A stretch of 64,000 nt of DNA from Pseudomonas fluorescens. GTDB taxonomy: Bacteria; Pseudomonadota; Gammaproteobacteria; Pseudomonadales; Pseudomonadaceae. Below are positions 23,879 to 32,375 of this stretch, in pieces. The position numbers and the translations under genes were made by a program. A model generated the notes under the pieces. It had not been told where the DNA came from, did not search any database, and was given only the letters and a program-made list of their open reading frames with translations. The stretch covers positions 5,441,501-5,505,500 of the forward strand of contig NZ_LR134318.1 of NCBI RefSeq assembly GCF_900636825.1, written 5' to 3'. Positions within the stretch are counted from its first letter, which is position 1. Each line of letters opens with the position of its first letter.

Positions 23879-25049
23879 GGCTTGACTCCCTCGGCAGTTG
23901 GGCAAAGCAATCGGCCAGCCCATCCAACAATAGCTGCACCTGCGCCTCGCTGTGCGCTGCGGTCAGGGTCACCCGCAACCGCGCGCTGCCGGCTGGCACT
24001 GTGGGCGGACGGATCGCGGTGACCATCAACCCGCGCTCGCGCAGCATTTGTGAGAGGCGCACCGCGCGCCCGGCATCGCCAATCATGATCGGCTGAATCG
24101 GCGTGAAGCTGTCCATCAATTCGAGACCGATCTGCTCGGCGCCGTGGCGGAACTGGCGAATCAGTGTCTGCAAATGCCCGCGACGCCAGTGTTCGCTACG
24201 CAGCAGCTCAAGACTTTTCAGGGTGGCGCAGGCCAGCGCCGGCGGCTGGCTGGTGGTGTAAATGTACGGACGGGCAAACTGGATCAGGCTTTCGATCAGG
24301 TCGTCACTGCCGACAACAAAAGCTCCCGCAGTGCCAAAGGCTTTGCCCAGGGTGCCGACCAGAACCGGCACGTCTTCCTGGCTCAAACCGAAATGCTCGA
24401 CAATACCGCCACCATGGGCACCCAACGGGCCGAAGCCATGGGCATCATCGACCATCAGCCACGCGCCTTTGGCTTTGGCTTCGCGCGCAACCGCCGGCAG
24501 ATCGGCGATATCGCCATCCATGCTGAACACGCCATCAGTCACCACCAGCGTATTGCCGGTGGCTTTCTCCAGTCGCTTCGCCAGGCTCTCGGCGTCGTTG
24601 TGCAGATAACGGTTGAAACGCGCCCCGGACAACAGACCGGCATCGAGCAACGAGGCGTGGTTCAGCCGATCTTCCAGCACCGTGTCACCCTGCCCGACCA
24701 ACGCCGTGACCGCGCCAAGGTTGGCCATGTAGCCGGTGGTGAACAGCAGCGCACGCGGGCGCCCGGTGAATTCGGCCAAGGCTCCTTCCAAGGCGTGATG
24801 CGGGCCGCTGTGGCCGATCACCAGATGCGAGGCTCCGCCGCCGACACCCCAGCGTTCCGCCCCCGCGCGCCAGGCTTCGATCACTTGCGGGTGATTGGCC
24901 AGGCCCAGATAGTCGTTGTTGCAGAAAGCCAGCAGCGGTTGGCCGTCGACCACCACTTGCGGCCCCTGCGGGGACTCTAGCAGTGGTCGCTGGCGGTAGA
25001 GATTTTCGGCACGACGGGCAGCAAGGCGTGCGGCGAGATCGAAAGACAT
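23871..25049 (-). CDS. bioF: 8-amino-7-oxononanoate synthase
   Basis: 392 residues of the PLP-dependent alpha-oxoamine synthase family. The Schiff-base Lys is in VPVLVGTLGKAFGTAG; VDDAHGFGPLG and FCNNDYLGLANHP are other conserved blocks. It condenses pimeloyl-ACP with L-alanine. A REP pair, not a promoter I can recognise, fills the 128-nt gap to bioB. Confidence 0.95.
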   Translation of the reverse strand: MSFDLAARLAARRAENLYRQRPLLESPQGPQVVVDGQPLLAFCNNDYLGLANHPQVIEAWRAGAERWGVGGGASHLVIGHSGPHHALEGALAEFTGRPRALLFTTGYMANLGAVTALVGQGDTVLEDRLNHASLLDAGLLSGARFNRYLHNDAESLAKRLEKATGNTLVVTDGVFSMDGDIADLPAVAREAKAKGAWLMVDDAHGFGPLGAHGGGIVEHFGLSQEDVPVLVGTLGKAFGTAGAFVVGSDDLIESLIQFARPYIYTTSQPPALACATLKSLELLRSEHWRRGHLQTLIRQFRHGAEQIGLELMDSFTPIQPIMIGDAGRAVRLSQMLRERGLMVTAIRPPTVPAGSARLRVTLTAAHSEAQVQLLLDGLADCFAQLPRESSHA

Positions 25050-25074
25050 GCAGGCCTCGACAGTAAATAAACTC

Positions 25075-25160
25075 TGTAGGAGCTGCCGCAGGCTGCGATC
25101 TTTTGATCCTGTTTAACAGCAAGCAAGAGCAAAAGATCGCAGCCTGCGGCAGCTCCTACA
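25075..25160. repeat. REP/BIME pair (CCTGCGG variant) inside the bio operon
   Basis: Inverted arms TGTAGGAGCTGCCGCAGGCT and AGCCTGCGGCAGCTCCTACA flank a 32-nt spacer with GATCTTTTGATC ends. Lies between bioB and bioF on the transcribed strand. Confidence 0.92.
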
Positions 25161-25177
25161 TGGAATGTGCCAAGCGG

Positions 25178-26233
25178 TCAGATCGCAGCGTTATAGAACT
25201 GCTCGCTGCTGTTCTGCTCTATCAGCGCCTGCTCGATCGCAGCCTGATGAACCTCATCGGAATGCTCTTCGCGAGCCTCCGGCTGGATACCGAGACGCGC
25301 GAACAATTGCATGTCCTTGTCGGCCTGCGGATTGGCGGTGGTCAGCAATTTGTCGCCGTAGAAAATCGAATTGGCACCGGCAAAGAAAGCCAGGGCCTGC
25401 ATTTGTTCGTTCATCGCTTCGCGACCGGCGGACAGGCGCACGTGGGATTGCGGCATGAGGATGCGTGCGACCGCAAGCATGCGGATGAAGTCGAACGGAT
25501 CGATGTCTTCGGCATTCTCCAGCGGCGTACCGGCGACTTTGACCAGCATGTTGATCGGCACCGACTCCGGATGCTCCGGCAGGTTGGCCAGCTGAATCAG
25601 CAGATTGGCGCGGTCATCCAGCGACTCGCCCATGCCGAGAATGCCACCGGAGCAGATCTTCATCCCCGACTCACGCACATAGGCCAGCGTTTGCAGGCGC
25701 TCGCTGTAGGTGCGGGTGGTGATGATGCTGCCGTAGAACTCCGGCGAGGTGTCGAGGTTGTGGTTGTAGTAATCGAGGCCGGCCTTGGCCAGCGCTTCAG
25801 TCTGTTCCTGATCGAGACGCCCAAGGGTCATACAGGTTTCCAGGCCCAGGGCTTTCACGCCTTCGACCATCTTCAGCACGTAGGGCATGTCTTTGGCCGA
25901 CGGATGTTTCCACGCCGCGCCCATGCAGAATCGCGTCGAACCGATGGCTTTGGCGCGGGCCGCCTCTTCGAGGACCTTTTGCACTTCCATCAATTTTTCT
26001 TTTTCCAGGCCGGTGTTGTAGTGGCCGGACTGCGGGCAGTACTTGCAGTCTTCCGGGCAGGCACCGGTCTTGATCGACAGCAAGGTCGAGACCTGAACGC
26101 GGTTGGCGTTGAAATGCGAGCGGTGCACCGTTTGCGCCTGGAACAGCAAGTCGTTGAATGGCTGTACGAAGAGTGCTTTGACTTCGGCCAGAGACCAGTC
26201 GTGACGCAGGGTGGCGGTGGTGCTCGCGCTCAT
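25178..26233 (-). CDS. bioB: Biotin synthase (radical SAM)
   Basis: 351 residues from the ATG at 26233 (AAGGAA 6 nt upstream); the frame is open 34 codons further without support. Cys59, Cys63 and Cys66 (CPEDCKYC) bind the SAM iron-sulfur cluster. The 2Fe-2S sulfur donor cluster should use the Cys in FCMGAAW and LETCMTLG plus one more Cys near SGGILGMG. BioB inserts sulfur into dethiobiotin. First gene of bioB-F-H-C-D; bioA is not here. A TTGACA -35 box at 26335-26330 lies inside the BirA-like operator. Confidence 0.95.
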   Translation of the reverse strand: MSASTTATLRHDWSLAEVKALFVQPFNDLLFQAQTVHRSHFNANRVQVSTLLSIKTGACPEDCKYCPQSGHYNTGLEKEKLMEVQKVLEEAARAKAIGSTRFCMGAAWKHPSAKDMPYVLKMVEGVKALGLETCMTLGRLDQEQTEALAKAGLDYYNHNLDTSPEFYGSIITTRTYSERLQTLAYVRESGMKICSGGILGMGESLDDRANLLIQLANLPEHPESVPINMLVKVAGTPLENAEDIDPFDFIRMLAVARILMPQSHVRLSAGREAMNEQMQALAFFAGANSIFYGDKLLTTANPQADKDMQLFARLGIQPEAREEHSDEVHQAAIEQALIEQNSSEQFYNAAI

Positions 26234-26323
26234 GGCTAATTCCTTGGGTATGCTTGGCTGCGGCTGGGGAAACGGAATATCCACAGGCGCTACACGGATG
26301 TTCGGCATATTTAAGGAAGAGCC

Positions 26324-27058
26324 ATGCGCTGTCAACCACGATACAAAACACTGGTTTACATCTGTTTAAAAAACGTACAAACGTGCATCCTTTGTGATGA
26401 GCCCACAGACGCAGAAATGCCAATGTGCGTAGCCTGCGAAACCGAGCTGCCCTGGCTCGGCAGCCATTGCCAGACCTGCGCCTTGCCGCTGAGCGCAGAT
26501 AGCCTGACTTGCGGAGATTGCCTGCTAGAGCCGCCGGCCTTCGAACAGGTAGTCGCGCCGTGGGTTTATGGCTTCCCGGTCGACAGTTTGATTACACGGT
26601 TTAAACACAACGCGAAATGGCCGTTTGGTCGCTTGCTCGCCGAGCTTCTCGGCCAATACCTGCAACATCGTTTCGATGAAGGCCTGCCCAGGCCCGATAC
26701 CTTGCTGCCAGTGCCGCTGGCGAATAAACGGCTCCGGCAAAGGGGATTTAACCAGGCCGCCATGCTGGCGCGCTGGTTGAGTGAATCGCTGGATTTGCCC
26801 TGTGAAGAACAGACATTGCTGCGCATCCACGACACCGATGCGCAGCAGAATCTGGACGCCAAATCGCGCAAACGCAACTTGCGCAATGCCTTTGCGCTGG
26901 CACCCGACGCAGCTGTGAAGGGGCGGCATCTGGCCCTGGTCGATGATGTGTTGACCACCGGTGCGACTGCTCAGGCACTGGCGCGGTCGTTGATCAATGC
27001 AGGTGCGGCGCGAGTCGACGTTTACTGCCTCGCCCGCACGCCGAAGCCCGGCACGTGA
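26324..27058 (+). CDS. comF: ComF-family phosphoribosyltransferase-like protein
   Basis: 244 residues. The ATG has AAGGA 7 nt upstream and is the only start before the N-terminal zinc-finger-like Cys pairs (CILC, CVAC, CQTC, CGDC, about residues 21-68). The C-terminal PRTase fold has LLPVPLANKRLRQRGFNQA and the PRPP-binding motif LALVDDVLTTGATAQ. ComF takes part in DNA uptake in naturally competent bacteria and is widely retained elsewhere with uncertain function. Divergent from bioB, with 90 nt between the two start codons. The BirA-like operator lies in its first dozen codons. Confidence 0.9.
   Translation: MRCQPRYKTLVYICLKNVQTCILCDEPTDAEMPMCVACETELPWLGSHCQTCALPLSADSLTCGDCLLEPPAFEQVVAPWVYGFPVDSLITRFKHNAKWPFGRLLAELLGQYLQHRFDEGLPRPDTLLPVPLANKRLRQRGFNQAAMLARWLSESLDLPCEEQTLLRIHDTDAQQNLDAKSRKRNLRNAFALAPDAAVKGRHLALVDDVLTTGATAQALARSLINAGAARVDVYCLARTPKPGT
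26330..26360. promoter_or_regulatory. BirA-type biotin operator
   Basis: TGTCAACC-N15-GGTTTACA matches the BirA operator TGTAAACC-N15/16-GGTTTACA with one mismatch in the left half-site. The left half-site, read on the minus strand, overlaps a perfect TTGACA -35 box for bioB with an AAATAT -10-like element 17 nt downstream. The whole site is within the comF coding region. Confidence 0.75.
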
Positions 27059-27074
27059 AGCCAACACCAACCCC

Positions 27075-27154
27075 CTGTAGGAGCTGCGGCACGCTGCGAT
27101 CTTTTGATCCTTTTTTTACAATCAAAAGATCGCAGCGTGCCGCAGCTCCTACAG
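27075..27154. repeat. REP/BIME pair (GCGGCACGC variant)
   Basis: CTGTAGGAGCTGCGGCACGC and its exact inverse GCGTGCCGCAGCTCCTACAG about 40 nt apart, with GATCTTTTGAT ends. Lies downstream of comF. Confidence 0.92.
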
Positions 27155-27228
27155 GGGACCATGTGGGGCTTGACTCATGCGTTCTACGCAGCCAACGTCC
27201 ACTCACCGTTCCGACCGAAGCGTTCCAT

Positions 27229-27993
27229 ATGTCCCTGCCCACCCTCCTCTCCCAGCACATCGTCCGCCGCCCGCAGCGTATCGCCCTGCTGCAACACATC
27301 GCCGAGCAGGGCTCGATCACCCGCGCGGCGAAAAGCGCCGGGCTGAGTTACAAAGCGGCGTGGGATGCGATCGATGAGCTGAACAATCTGGCGCAGAATC
27401 CCCTCGTCGAGCGCGTGGTGGGCGGCAAGGGCGGCGGCGGTGCGAAACTTTCCAGCGAAGGCGAGCGCGTGCTGCGCCTCTATCAAAAGCTGCAAGCCTT
27501 GCAGGCGCAGGTCCTGGAAGCGGCGGAAGACACCAGCGATCTCGATCTGCTCGGGCGACTCATGCTCAGAACCAGCGCACGCAATCAGCTGCACGGCACG
27601 GTCGTGGCGATTCTGGCTCAAGGGCGCAACGACCTGATTCGCCTGGAACTGGCCGCAGACCTGTGCCTCGACGCGCAGATCACCCACGACAGTACCGTGC
27701 ATCTCGACTTGCAGGCGGGCACTGAAGTCGTGGCATTGATAAAGGCCGGCTGGCTTGAATTGCTTGGCGAAGAGCAGCCTGCAACGCCCGGTCATAATCT
27801 TCTCAAAGGCACCATCGACGCGATTCTTGATGCTGAAGACGGCCCCAGCGAAGTGCGCATTTCCCTGGCCAACGGCCACACCCTTTGCGCGTTGGCCGAA
27901 CCGCTGCACCTGCGCAGCCAGCGCCTGGCTGTCAGCCAACCGGTGCGGGTGCAGTTCTCGCCATCCAACGTGCTGATCGGCACACCGCTCTGA
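27229..27993 (+). CDS. ModE-like molybdate/TOBE-domain transcriptional regulator
   Basis: 254 residues from the ATG at 27229. An N-terminal winged helix (about residues 15-110; IALLQHIAEQGSITRAAKSAG, then SYKAAWDAIDELNNL) is followed by two TOBE-type ligand domains (RTSARNQLHGTVVAIL and LKGTIDAILDAEDGPSEV). This is the ModE architecture, a molybdate-sensing repressor of the modABC transporter in other bacteria. No mod genes are adjacent in the window. The open frame begins at 27055, but that part overlaps a REP pair and has no support. Confidence 0.88.
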   Translation: MSLPTLLSQHIVRRPQRIALLQHIAEQGSITRAAKSAGLSYKAAWDAIDELNNLAQNPLVERVVGGKGGGGAKLSSEGERVLRLYQKLQALQAQVLEAAEDTSDLDLLGRLMLRTSARNQLHGTVVAILAQGRNDLIRLELAADLCLDAQITHDSTVHLDLQAGTEVVALIKAGWLELLGEEQPATPGHNLLKGTIDAILDAEDGPSEVRISLANGHTLCALAEPLHLRSQRLAVSQPVRVQFSPSNVLIGTPL

Positions 27994-28063
27994 TCCGAGC
28001 CTGCAACAAAAGCGTCATCGACCCGCATTAAGGTGTTGGCCATAACCATGCAGGGAGCCTGAT

Positions 28064-29965
28064 GTGAGCCTATTAGAAGAAAACCAATCCACAGACCTGG
28101 AAAAAATGGTCGGCCTCAGCCGTCGCGGTTTCATCAGCGCTGGGGCGTTGTGCGGCGCGGCAATGTTCCTCGGTGGCAATCTGCTGAGCCGCAGCGTCCT
28201 GGCCGCCAGCGTCAGCGCCGGCAACAGTCGCCTGCTCGGTTTCGAGAGCATCCCGGCGGCGACCACTGACGCGATCAGCCTGCCCAAGGGCTACAAGTCT
28301 TCGGTGCTGATCAGTTGGGGCCAGCCACTGCACAAGAACGGCCCGGCCTTCGACCCGAGCGGGAACGGAACCGCTGCCGCTCAGGAAGTGCAGTTCGGCG
28401 ACAACAACGACGGCATGAGCCTGTTCGCTTTCCCTGATGACAAAAACCGCGCGTTGATGGCGATCAACAACGAGTACACCAACTATCGCTACCTGTATCC
28501 GCACGGCGGCATGCCGCAGTCGGCCGAGGACGTGCGCAAGGCACTGGCCTGTGAAGGCGTGTCGGTGATCGAAGTGCAGCGCAGGAACGGCCAGTGGCAG
28601 TTCGTCCAGGGCTCGCGCTACAACCGTCGTATCCATGGCAACTCGCCGCTGCGCATCAGCGGCCCGGCCGCCGGCCACGACTTGATGAAAACCGCCGCCG
28701 ACAAGCACGGCAAGAAAGTTCTCGGCACCTTCCAGAACTGCGCCAACGGCAAAACGCCGTGGGGCACCTACCTGACCTGCGAAGAGAACTTCACTGATTG
28801 TTTTGGCAGCAGCAACGCGCAACAACAATTCGATGCCGCGCAAAAACGCTATGGCGTCGTTGCCACCAGCAAAGAGATCAACTGGCACCCGCACGACCCG
28901 CGCTTCGACATGGCGAAAAACCCGAACGAACTCAACCGTCACGGCTGGGTGGTCGAGATCGACCCGTTCGATCCGCAATCGACGCCGGTCAAACGCACCG
29001 CGCTGGGCCGCTTCAAACATGAAAACGCCGCACTGGCCGAGACCGATGACGGTCGCGCCGTGGTGTACATGGGCGACGACGAGCGCGGCGAGTTCATTTA
29101 CAAATTCGTCAGCCGCGATCGCATCAATCATCGCAATCAGAAGGCCAACCGCGACATCCTCGATCACGGCACTTTGTATGTAGCCAAATTCGATGCCGGC
29201 GACGGCAACGCGGATCACCCGAAAGGCCAGGGCCAATGGATTGAACTGACCCATGGCAAGAACGGTATCGACGCCAGCAGCGGTTTTGCCGATCAGGCTG
29301 AAGTGCTGATTCACGCGCGCCTCGCCGCCAGTGTGGTCGGCGCGACGCGCATGGATCGCCCGGAATGGATCGTGGTCAGCCCCAAGGATGGCCAGGTCTA
29401 TTGCACCCTGACCAACAACGCTAAACGCGGCGAAGACGGGCAGCCTGTCGGCGGGCCGAACCCGCGCGAGAAGAACGTCTACGGACAGATTCTGCGCTGG
29501 CGCACCGACCGCGATGATCACGCCGCCAAGACATTTGCCTGGGATCTGTTCGTGGTTGCCGGCAATCCCGGCGTGCATGCCGGCACGCCGAAGGGCGGCT
29601 CAGCGAACATCACCCCGCAAAACATGTTCAACAGCCCGGACGGCTTGGGTTTCGACAAGGCTGGGCGCCTGTGGATTCTCACCGACGGCGATTCGAGCAA
29701 TGCCGGCGACTTCGCCGGGATGGGCAACAATCAGATGCTCTGTGCTGATCCTGCGACCGGTGAGATTCGCCGGTTCATGGTGGGGCCGATTGGTTGTGAA
29801 GTGACGGGAATCAGCTTTTCTCCGGATCAGAAAACCTTGTTCGTCGGGATTCAGCATCCGGGCGAGAACGGTGGCTCGACCTTCCCTGAGCATTTGCCGA
29901 ATGGCAAGCCGCGGTCGTCGGTGATGGCGATTACCCGGGAGGATGGCGGGATCGTCGGCGCCTGA
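28064..29965 (+). CDS. PhoX-family (DUF839) phosphatase, Tat-exported
   Basis: 633 residues from a GTG with GGGAG upstream. Residues 19-25 (SRRGFIS) are a twin-arginine motif followed by a hydrophobic stretch and a likely cleavage near residue 48 (VLAASV). The mature part has the PhoX/DUF839 pattern: YKSSVLISWGQPL near the N-terminus, QFGDNNDGMSLFAF, NNEYTN, GTYLTCEENFTD, HGWVVEIDPFDPQ and DGLGFDKAGRLWILTDGD. Family members are calcium- and iron-dependent alkaline phosphatases exported folded to the periplasm. A clear Pho box is not visible upstream. It stands alone with its own start. Confidence 0.88.
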   Translation: MSLLEENQSTDLEKMVGLSRRGFISAGALCGAAMFLGGNLLSRSVLAASVSAGNSRLLGFESIPAATTDAISLPKGYKSSVLISWGQPLHKNGPAFDPSGNGTAAAQEVQFGDNNDGMSLFAFPDDKNRALMAINNEYTNYRYLYPHGGMPQSAEDVRKALACEGVSVIEVQRRNGQWQFVQGSRYNRRIHGNSPLRISGPAAGHDLMKTAADKHGKKVLGTFQNCANGKTPWGTYLTCEENFTDCFGSSNAQQQFDAAQKRYGVVATSKEINWHPHDPRFDMAKNPNELNRHGWVVEIDPFDPQSTPVKRTALGRFKHENAALAETDDGRAVVYMGDDERGEFIYKFVSRDRINHRNQKANRDILDHGTLYVAKFDAGDGNADHPKGQGQWIELTHGKNGIDASSGFADQAEVLIHARLAASVVGATRMDRPEWIVVSPKDGQVYCTLTNNAKRGEDGQPVGGPNPREKNVYGQILRWRTDRDDHAAKTFAWDLFVVAGNPGVHAGTPKGGSANITPQNMFNSPDGLGFDKAGRLWILTDGDSSNAGDFAGMGNNQMLCADPATGEIRRFMVGPIGCEVTGISFSPDQKTLFVGIQHPGENGGSTFPEHLPNGKPRSSVMAITREDGGIVGA

Positions 29966-29970
29966 TAAGC

Positions 29971-30040
29971 CCTCATCGCTGGCAAGCCAGCTCCCACAGG
30001 TCTTGCGCAGAACCTGTGCGAGCTGGCTTGCCAGCGATGG
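29971..30040. repeat. REP inverted pair (CGCTGGCAAGCCAGC type)
   Basis: TCATCGCTGGCAAGCCAGCT and AGCTGGCTTGCCAGCGATGG, 30 nt apart, in the gap before srkA. Confidence 0.92.
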
Positions 30041-30130
30041 CATCAGCAAGGACACCAACCACCTCCCCCGCTGCCATCTGCGCTACCATGCCGAGCCGGA
30101 CGCAGCAGCCTGCTGCGCGCAGGAGTCAGC

Positions 30131-31105
30131 ATGGCCCACCCGTTTGAAACCCTCACCCCCGATCTCGTCCTGGATGCCGTTGAAAGCATCGGCTTCCTGA
30201 GCGACGCGCGCATTCTGGCGCTCAACAGCTACGAAAACCGTGTCTATCAGGTCGGCATCGAAGACTCTGAGCCGCTGATCGCCAAGTTCTATCGTCCGCA
30301 GCGCTGGACCGATGAAGCCATTCTCGAAGAGCACACATTCACTTTCGAATTGGCCGGGGTTGATATTCCGGTCGTGGCGCCGCTGGTCCACAATGGCGAA
30401 ACCCTGCACGAACACGCCGGTTTCCGCTTCACCCTGTTTCCCCGTCGCGGCGGCCGTGCGCCGGAGCCAGGCAATCTCGATCAGCTGTATCGCCTCGGGC
30501 AGTTGCTGGGGCGCATTCACGCCGTGGGCGCGACCAAGCCTTTCGAACATCGCGAAGCGCTTGCCGTGCAGAACTTCGGCCATGCTTCGCTGAATACCTT
30601 GCTTGAGGGCAATTTCGTGCCCAAGAGCTTGCTGCCGGCTTACGAGTCGGTTGCCCGCGACCTGCTCAAACGCGTCGAAGATGTCTACGCCACCACGCCG
30701 CACCAGAACATTCGCATGCACGGCGACTGCCACCCCGGCAACATGATGTGCCGTGACGAGATGTTCCACATCGTCGACCTCGACGACTGCCGTATGGGCC
30801 CGGCCGTGCAGGATATCTGGATGATGCTCGCCGGCGACCGTCAGGAATGCCTGGGGCAGTTGTCGGAACTGATGGACGGCTACAACGAATTCCACGATTT
30901 CGACCCGCGCGAACTGGCGCTGATCGAACCGCTGCGCGCCTTGCGCCTGATGCACTACAGCGCCTGGCTGGCGCGGCGCTGGGATGACCCGGCGTTCCCG
31001 CACAGCTTTCCGTGGTTCGGCACGGAACGGTATTGGGGCGATCAGGTGTTGGCGTTGCGCGAGCAACTGTCGGCCCTCAATGAAGAACCGCTGAAACTTT
31101 TCTGA
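30131..31105 (+). CDS. srkA: Stress response serine/threonine protein kinase SrkA (YihE)
   Basis: 324 residues of the aminoglycoside-phosphotransferase-like kinase fold. LNSYENRVYQVGIEDSEPLI carries the glycine-poor ATP loop; the catalytic loop is MHGDCHPGNMMCRD, and the metal-binding Asp is in IVDLDDCRMGPAVQDIW. E. coli SrkA (YihE) counteracts stress-induced killing. An AGGAG Shine-Dalgarno is at 7 nt. Confidence 0.93.
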   Translation: MAHPFETLTPDLVLDAVESIGFLSDARILALNSYENRVYQVGIEDSEPLIAKFYRPQRWTDEAILEEHTFTFELAGVDIPVVAPLVHNGETLHEHAGFRFTLFPRRGGRAPEPGNLDQLYRLGQLLGRIHAVGATKPFEHREALAVQNFGHASLNTLLEGNFVPKSLLPAYESVARDLLKRVEDVYATTPHQNIRMHGDCHPGNMMCRDEMFHIVDLDDCRMGPAVQDIWMMLAGDRQECLGQLSELMDGYNEFHDFDPRELALIEPLRALRLMHYSAWLARRWDDPAFPHSFPWFGTERYWGDQVLALREQLSALNEEPLKLF

Positions 31106-31111
31106 TCAAAG

Positions 31112-31188
31112 ATCAAAGGATCGCAGCCTTCGGCAGCTCCTACATGGATCGCATTCCCCTGTACGAGCTGCCGAAGGCTGCGATCTTT
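31112..31188. repeat. REP/BIME pair (CCTTCGG variant)
   Basis: Arms ATCGCAGCCTTCGGCAGCTC and GAGCTGCCGAAGGCTGCGAT face each other. The right arm carries a small change (GTACGAG instead of GTAGGAG). Confidence 0.88.
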
Positions 31189-31264
31189 TCGCTTTCTCCC
31201 ACGACACATCTATACAACCTCCTTACAATCGTTCCTTTGTCAGCTGCTTGAACAAGGATTATGC

Positions 31265-32152
31265 ATGCAAGCCGCCAACCCGCGTCGCGGGTACATTCTG
31301 GGCCTGAGCGCCTACATCATCTGGGGCCTGTTCCCGATTTATTTCAAAGCCATCGCCGAAGTACCCGCCGTCGAGATCATCATTCATCGGGTGCTGTGGT
31401 CGGCGCTCTTTGGTGCATTGCTGCTGATGGTTTGGAAACACCCGGGCTGGTTGCGCGAGTTGCTCGACAATCCCAAGCGTCTGGCGATTCTGGCTTTGAG
31501 CGGCACGTTGATCGCGGCCAATTGGCTGACCTACGTCTGGTCGGTGAACAACGGGCGAATGCTTGAGGCGAGTCTGGGTTACTACATCAATCCGCTGATC
31601 AACGTGCTGTTGGGCATGGTTCTTCTTGGTGAACGTCTGCGCCGCATGCAGTGGGTGGCCGTTGGTTTGGCGGCGGTGGGCGTGGCGCAACAGGTGTGGC
31701 AGGTCGGCAGCCTGCCATGGGTGTCGCTGGCATTGGCGCTGACCTTCGGTTTCTACGGTTTGATCCGCAAGCAGGCACCGGTGAAGGCATTGCCAGGGCT
31801 GGTAGTTGAAACCTGGATGCTGGTGCCGATCGCGATTGCGTGGTTGCTGTTCAACCAGACCGCCATGAGTGTGCAGCCGGCGTTCTGGACCACGTCCGAA
31901 GCCTGGTGGCTGGTGGCCGCCGGCCCGGTGACGCTGATACCGCTGGTGTGCTTCAACGCCGCCACGCGCCATCTGCCCTACACCACCATCGGCTTCCTGC
32001 AATACATCGCGCCGACGTTAGTGTTGCTGCAAGCGGTGTTGCTGTTTGGCGAGCATTTGTCGTCGAGCACGCTGGTTGCGTTCATGTTTATCTGGGCCGG
32101 TCTGGCGGTCTACAGCGTCGATGCGTGGATAAGTTTGCGTCGCCGCAGCTGA
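31265..32152 (+). CDS. rarD: EamA-family transporter RarD
   Basis: 295 residues with about ten transmembrane segments in two EamA-like repeats. IIWGLFPIYFKAIAEVPAVE and AANWLTYVWSVNNGRMLEAS are distinctive of RarD. Inner-membrane exporter-type protein of the drug/metabolite transporter superfamily; its substrate is unknown (the name comes from chloramphenicol sensitivity). Confidence 0.93.
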   Translation: MQAANPRRGYILGLSAYIIWGLFPIYFKAIAEVPAVEIIIHRVLWSALFGALLLMVWKHPGWLRELLDNPKRLAILALSGTLIAANWLTYVWSVNNGRMLEASLGYYINPLINVLLGMVLLGERLRRMQWVAVGLAAVGVAQQVWQVGSLPWVSLALALTFGFYGLIRKQAPVKALPGLVVETWMLVPIAIAWLLFNQTAMSVQPAFWTTSEAWWLVAAGPVTLIPLVCFNAATRHLPYTTIGFLQYIAPTLVLLQAVLLFGEHLSSSTLVAFMFIWAGLAVYSVDAWISLRRRS

Positions 32153-32172
32153 TCAAAAAATGCACAACCCTT

Positions 32173-32199
32173 CGCAGGCCACGGTTCTCGTGGCCTGCG
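32173..32199 (+). terminator. Strong hairpin after rarD, without a clear T-run
   Basis: CGCAGGCCACG and CGTGGCCTGCG with loop GTTCT, followed by CCGTTCC. The missing T-run makes this a weak terminator or an mRNA 3'-end stabiliser. Confidence 0.5.
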
Positions 32200-32215
32200 C
32201 CGTTCCTTCCCAAGG

Positions 32216-32337
32216 TTATCCACAACGTGATCCCCGCCGATTGTGCGCAAGTTACTGAATGATGGCGGTTTTTTGATCAATTGACGCAAAGCCCCGGCCA
32301 GTGTGGCTTAGCGACCCGTCTCTACAGGTTATCCACA
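32216..32337 (+). promoter_or_regulatory. Two perfect DnaA boxes
   Basis: TTATCCACA at 32216-32224 and again at 32329-32337, same strand, 113 nt apart start to start. Each is an exact E. coli consensus DnaA box. They lie in the rarD-gcvR gap. Confidence 0.65.
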
Positions 32338-32375
32338 GGCAGGTGCACGTTAAACCTGAATAACCCTGCCAGCGT

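Noticed and set aside
28000..28060. Possible Pho box before the PhoX-type gene
   Set aside because: CGTCAT-CGAC-CCGCAT is too far from the CTGTCAT repeat to claim a PhoB site; regulation by phosphate is expected from the family but not shown by the sequence.
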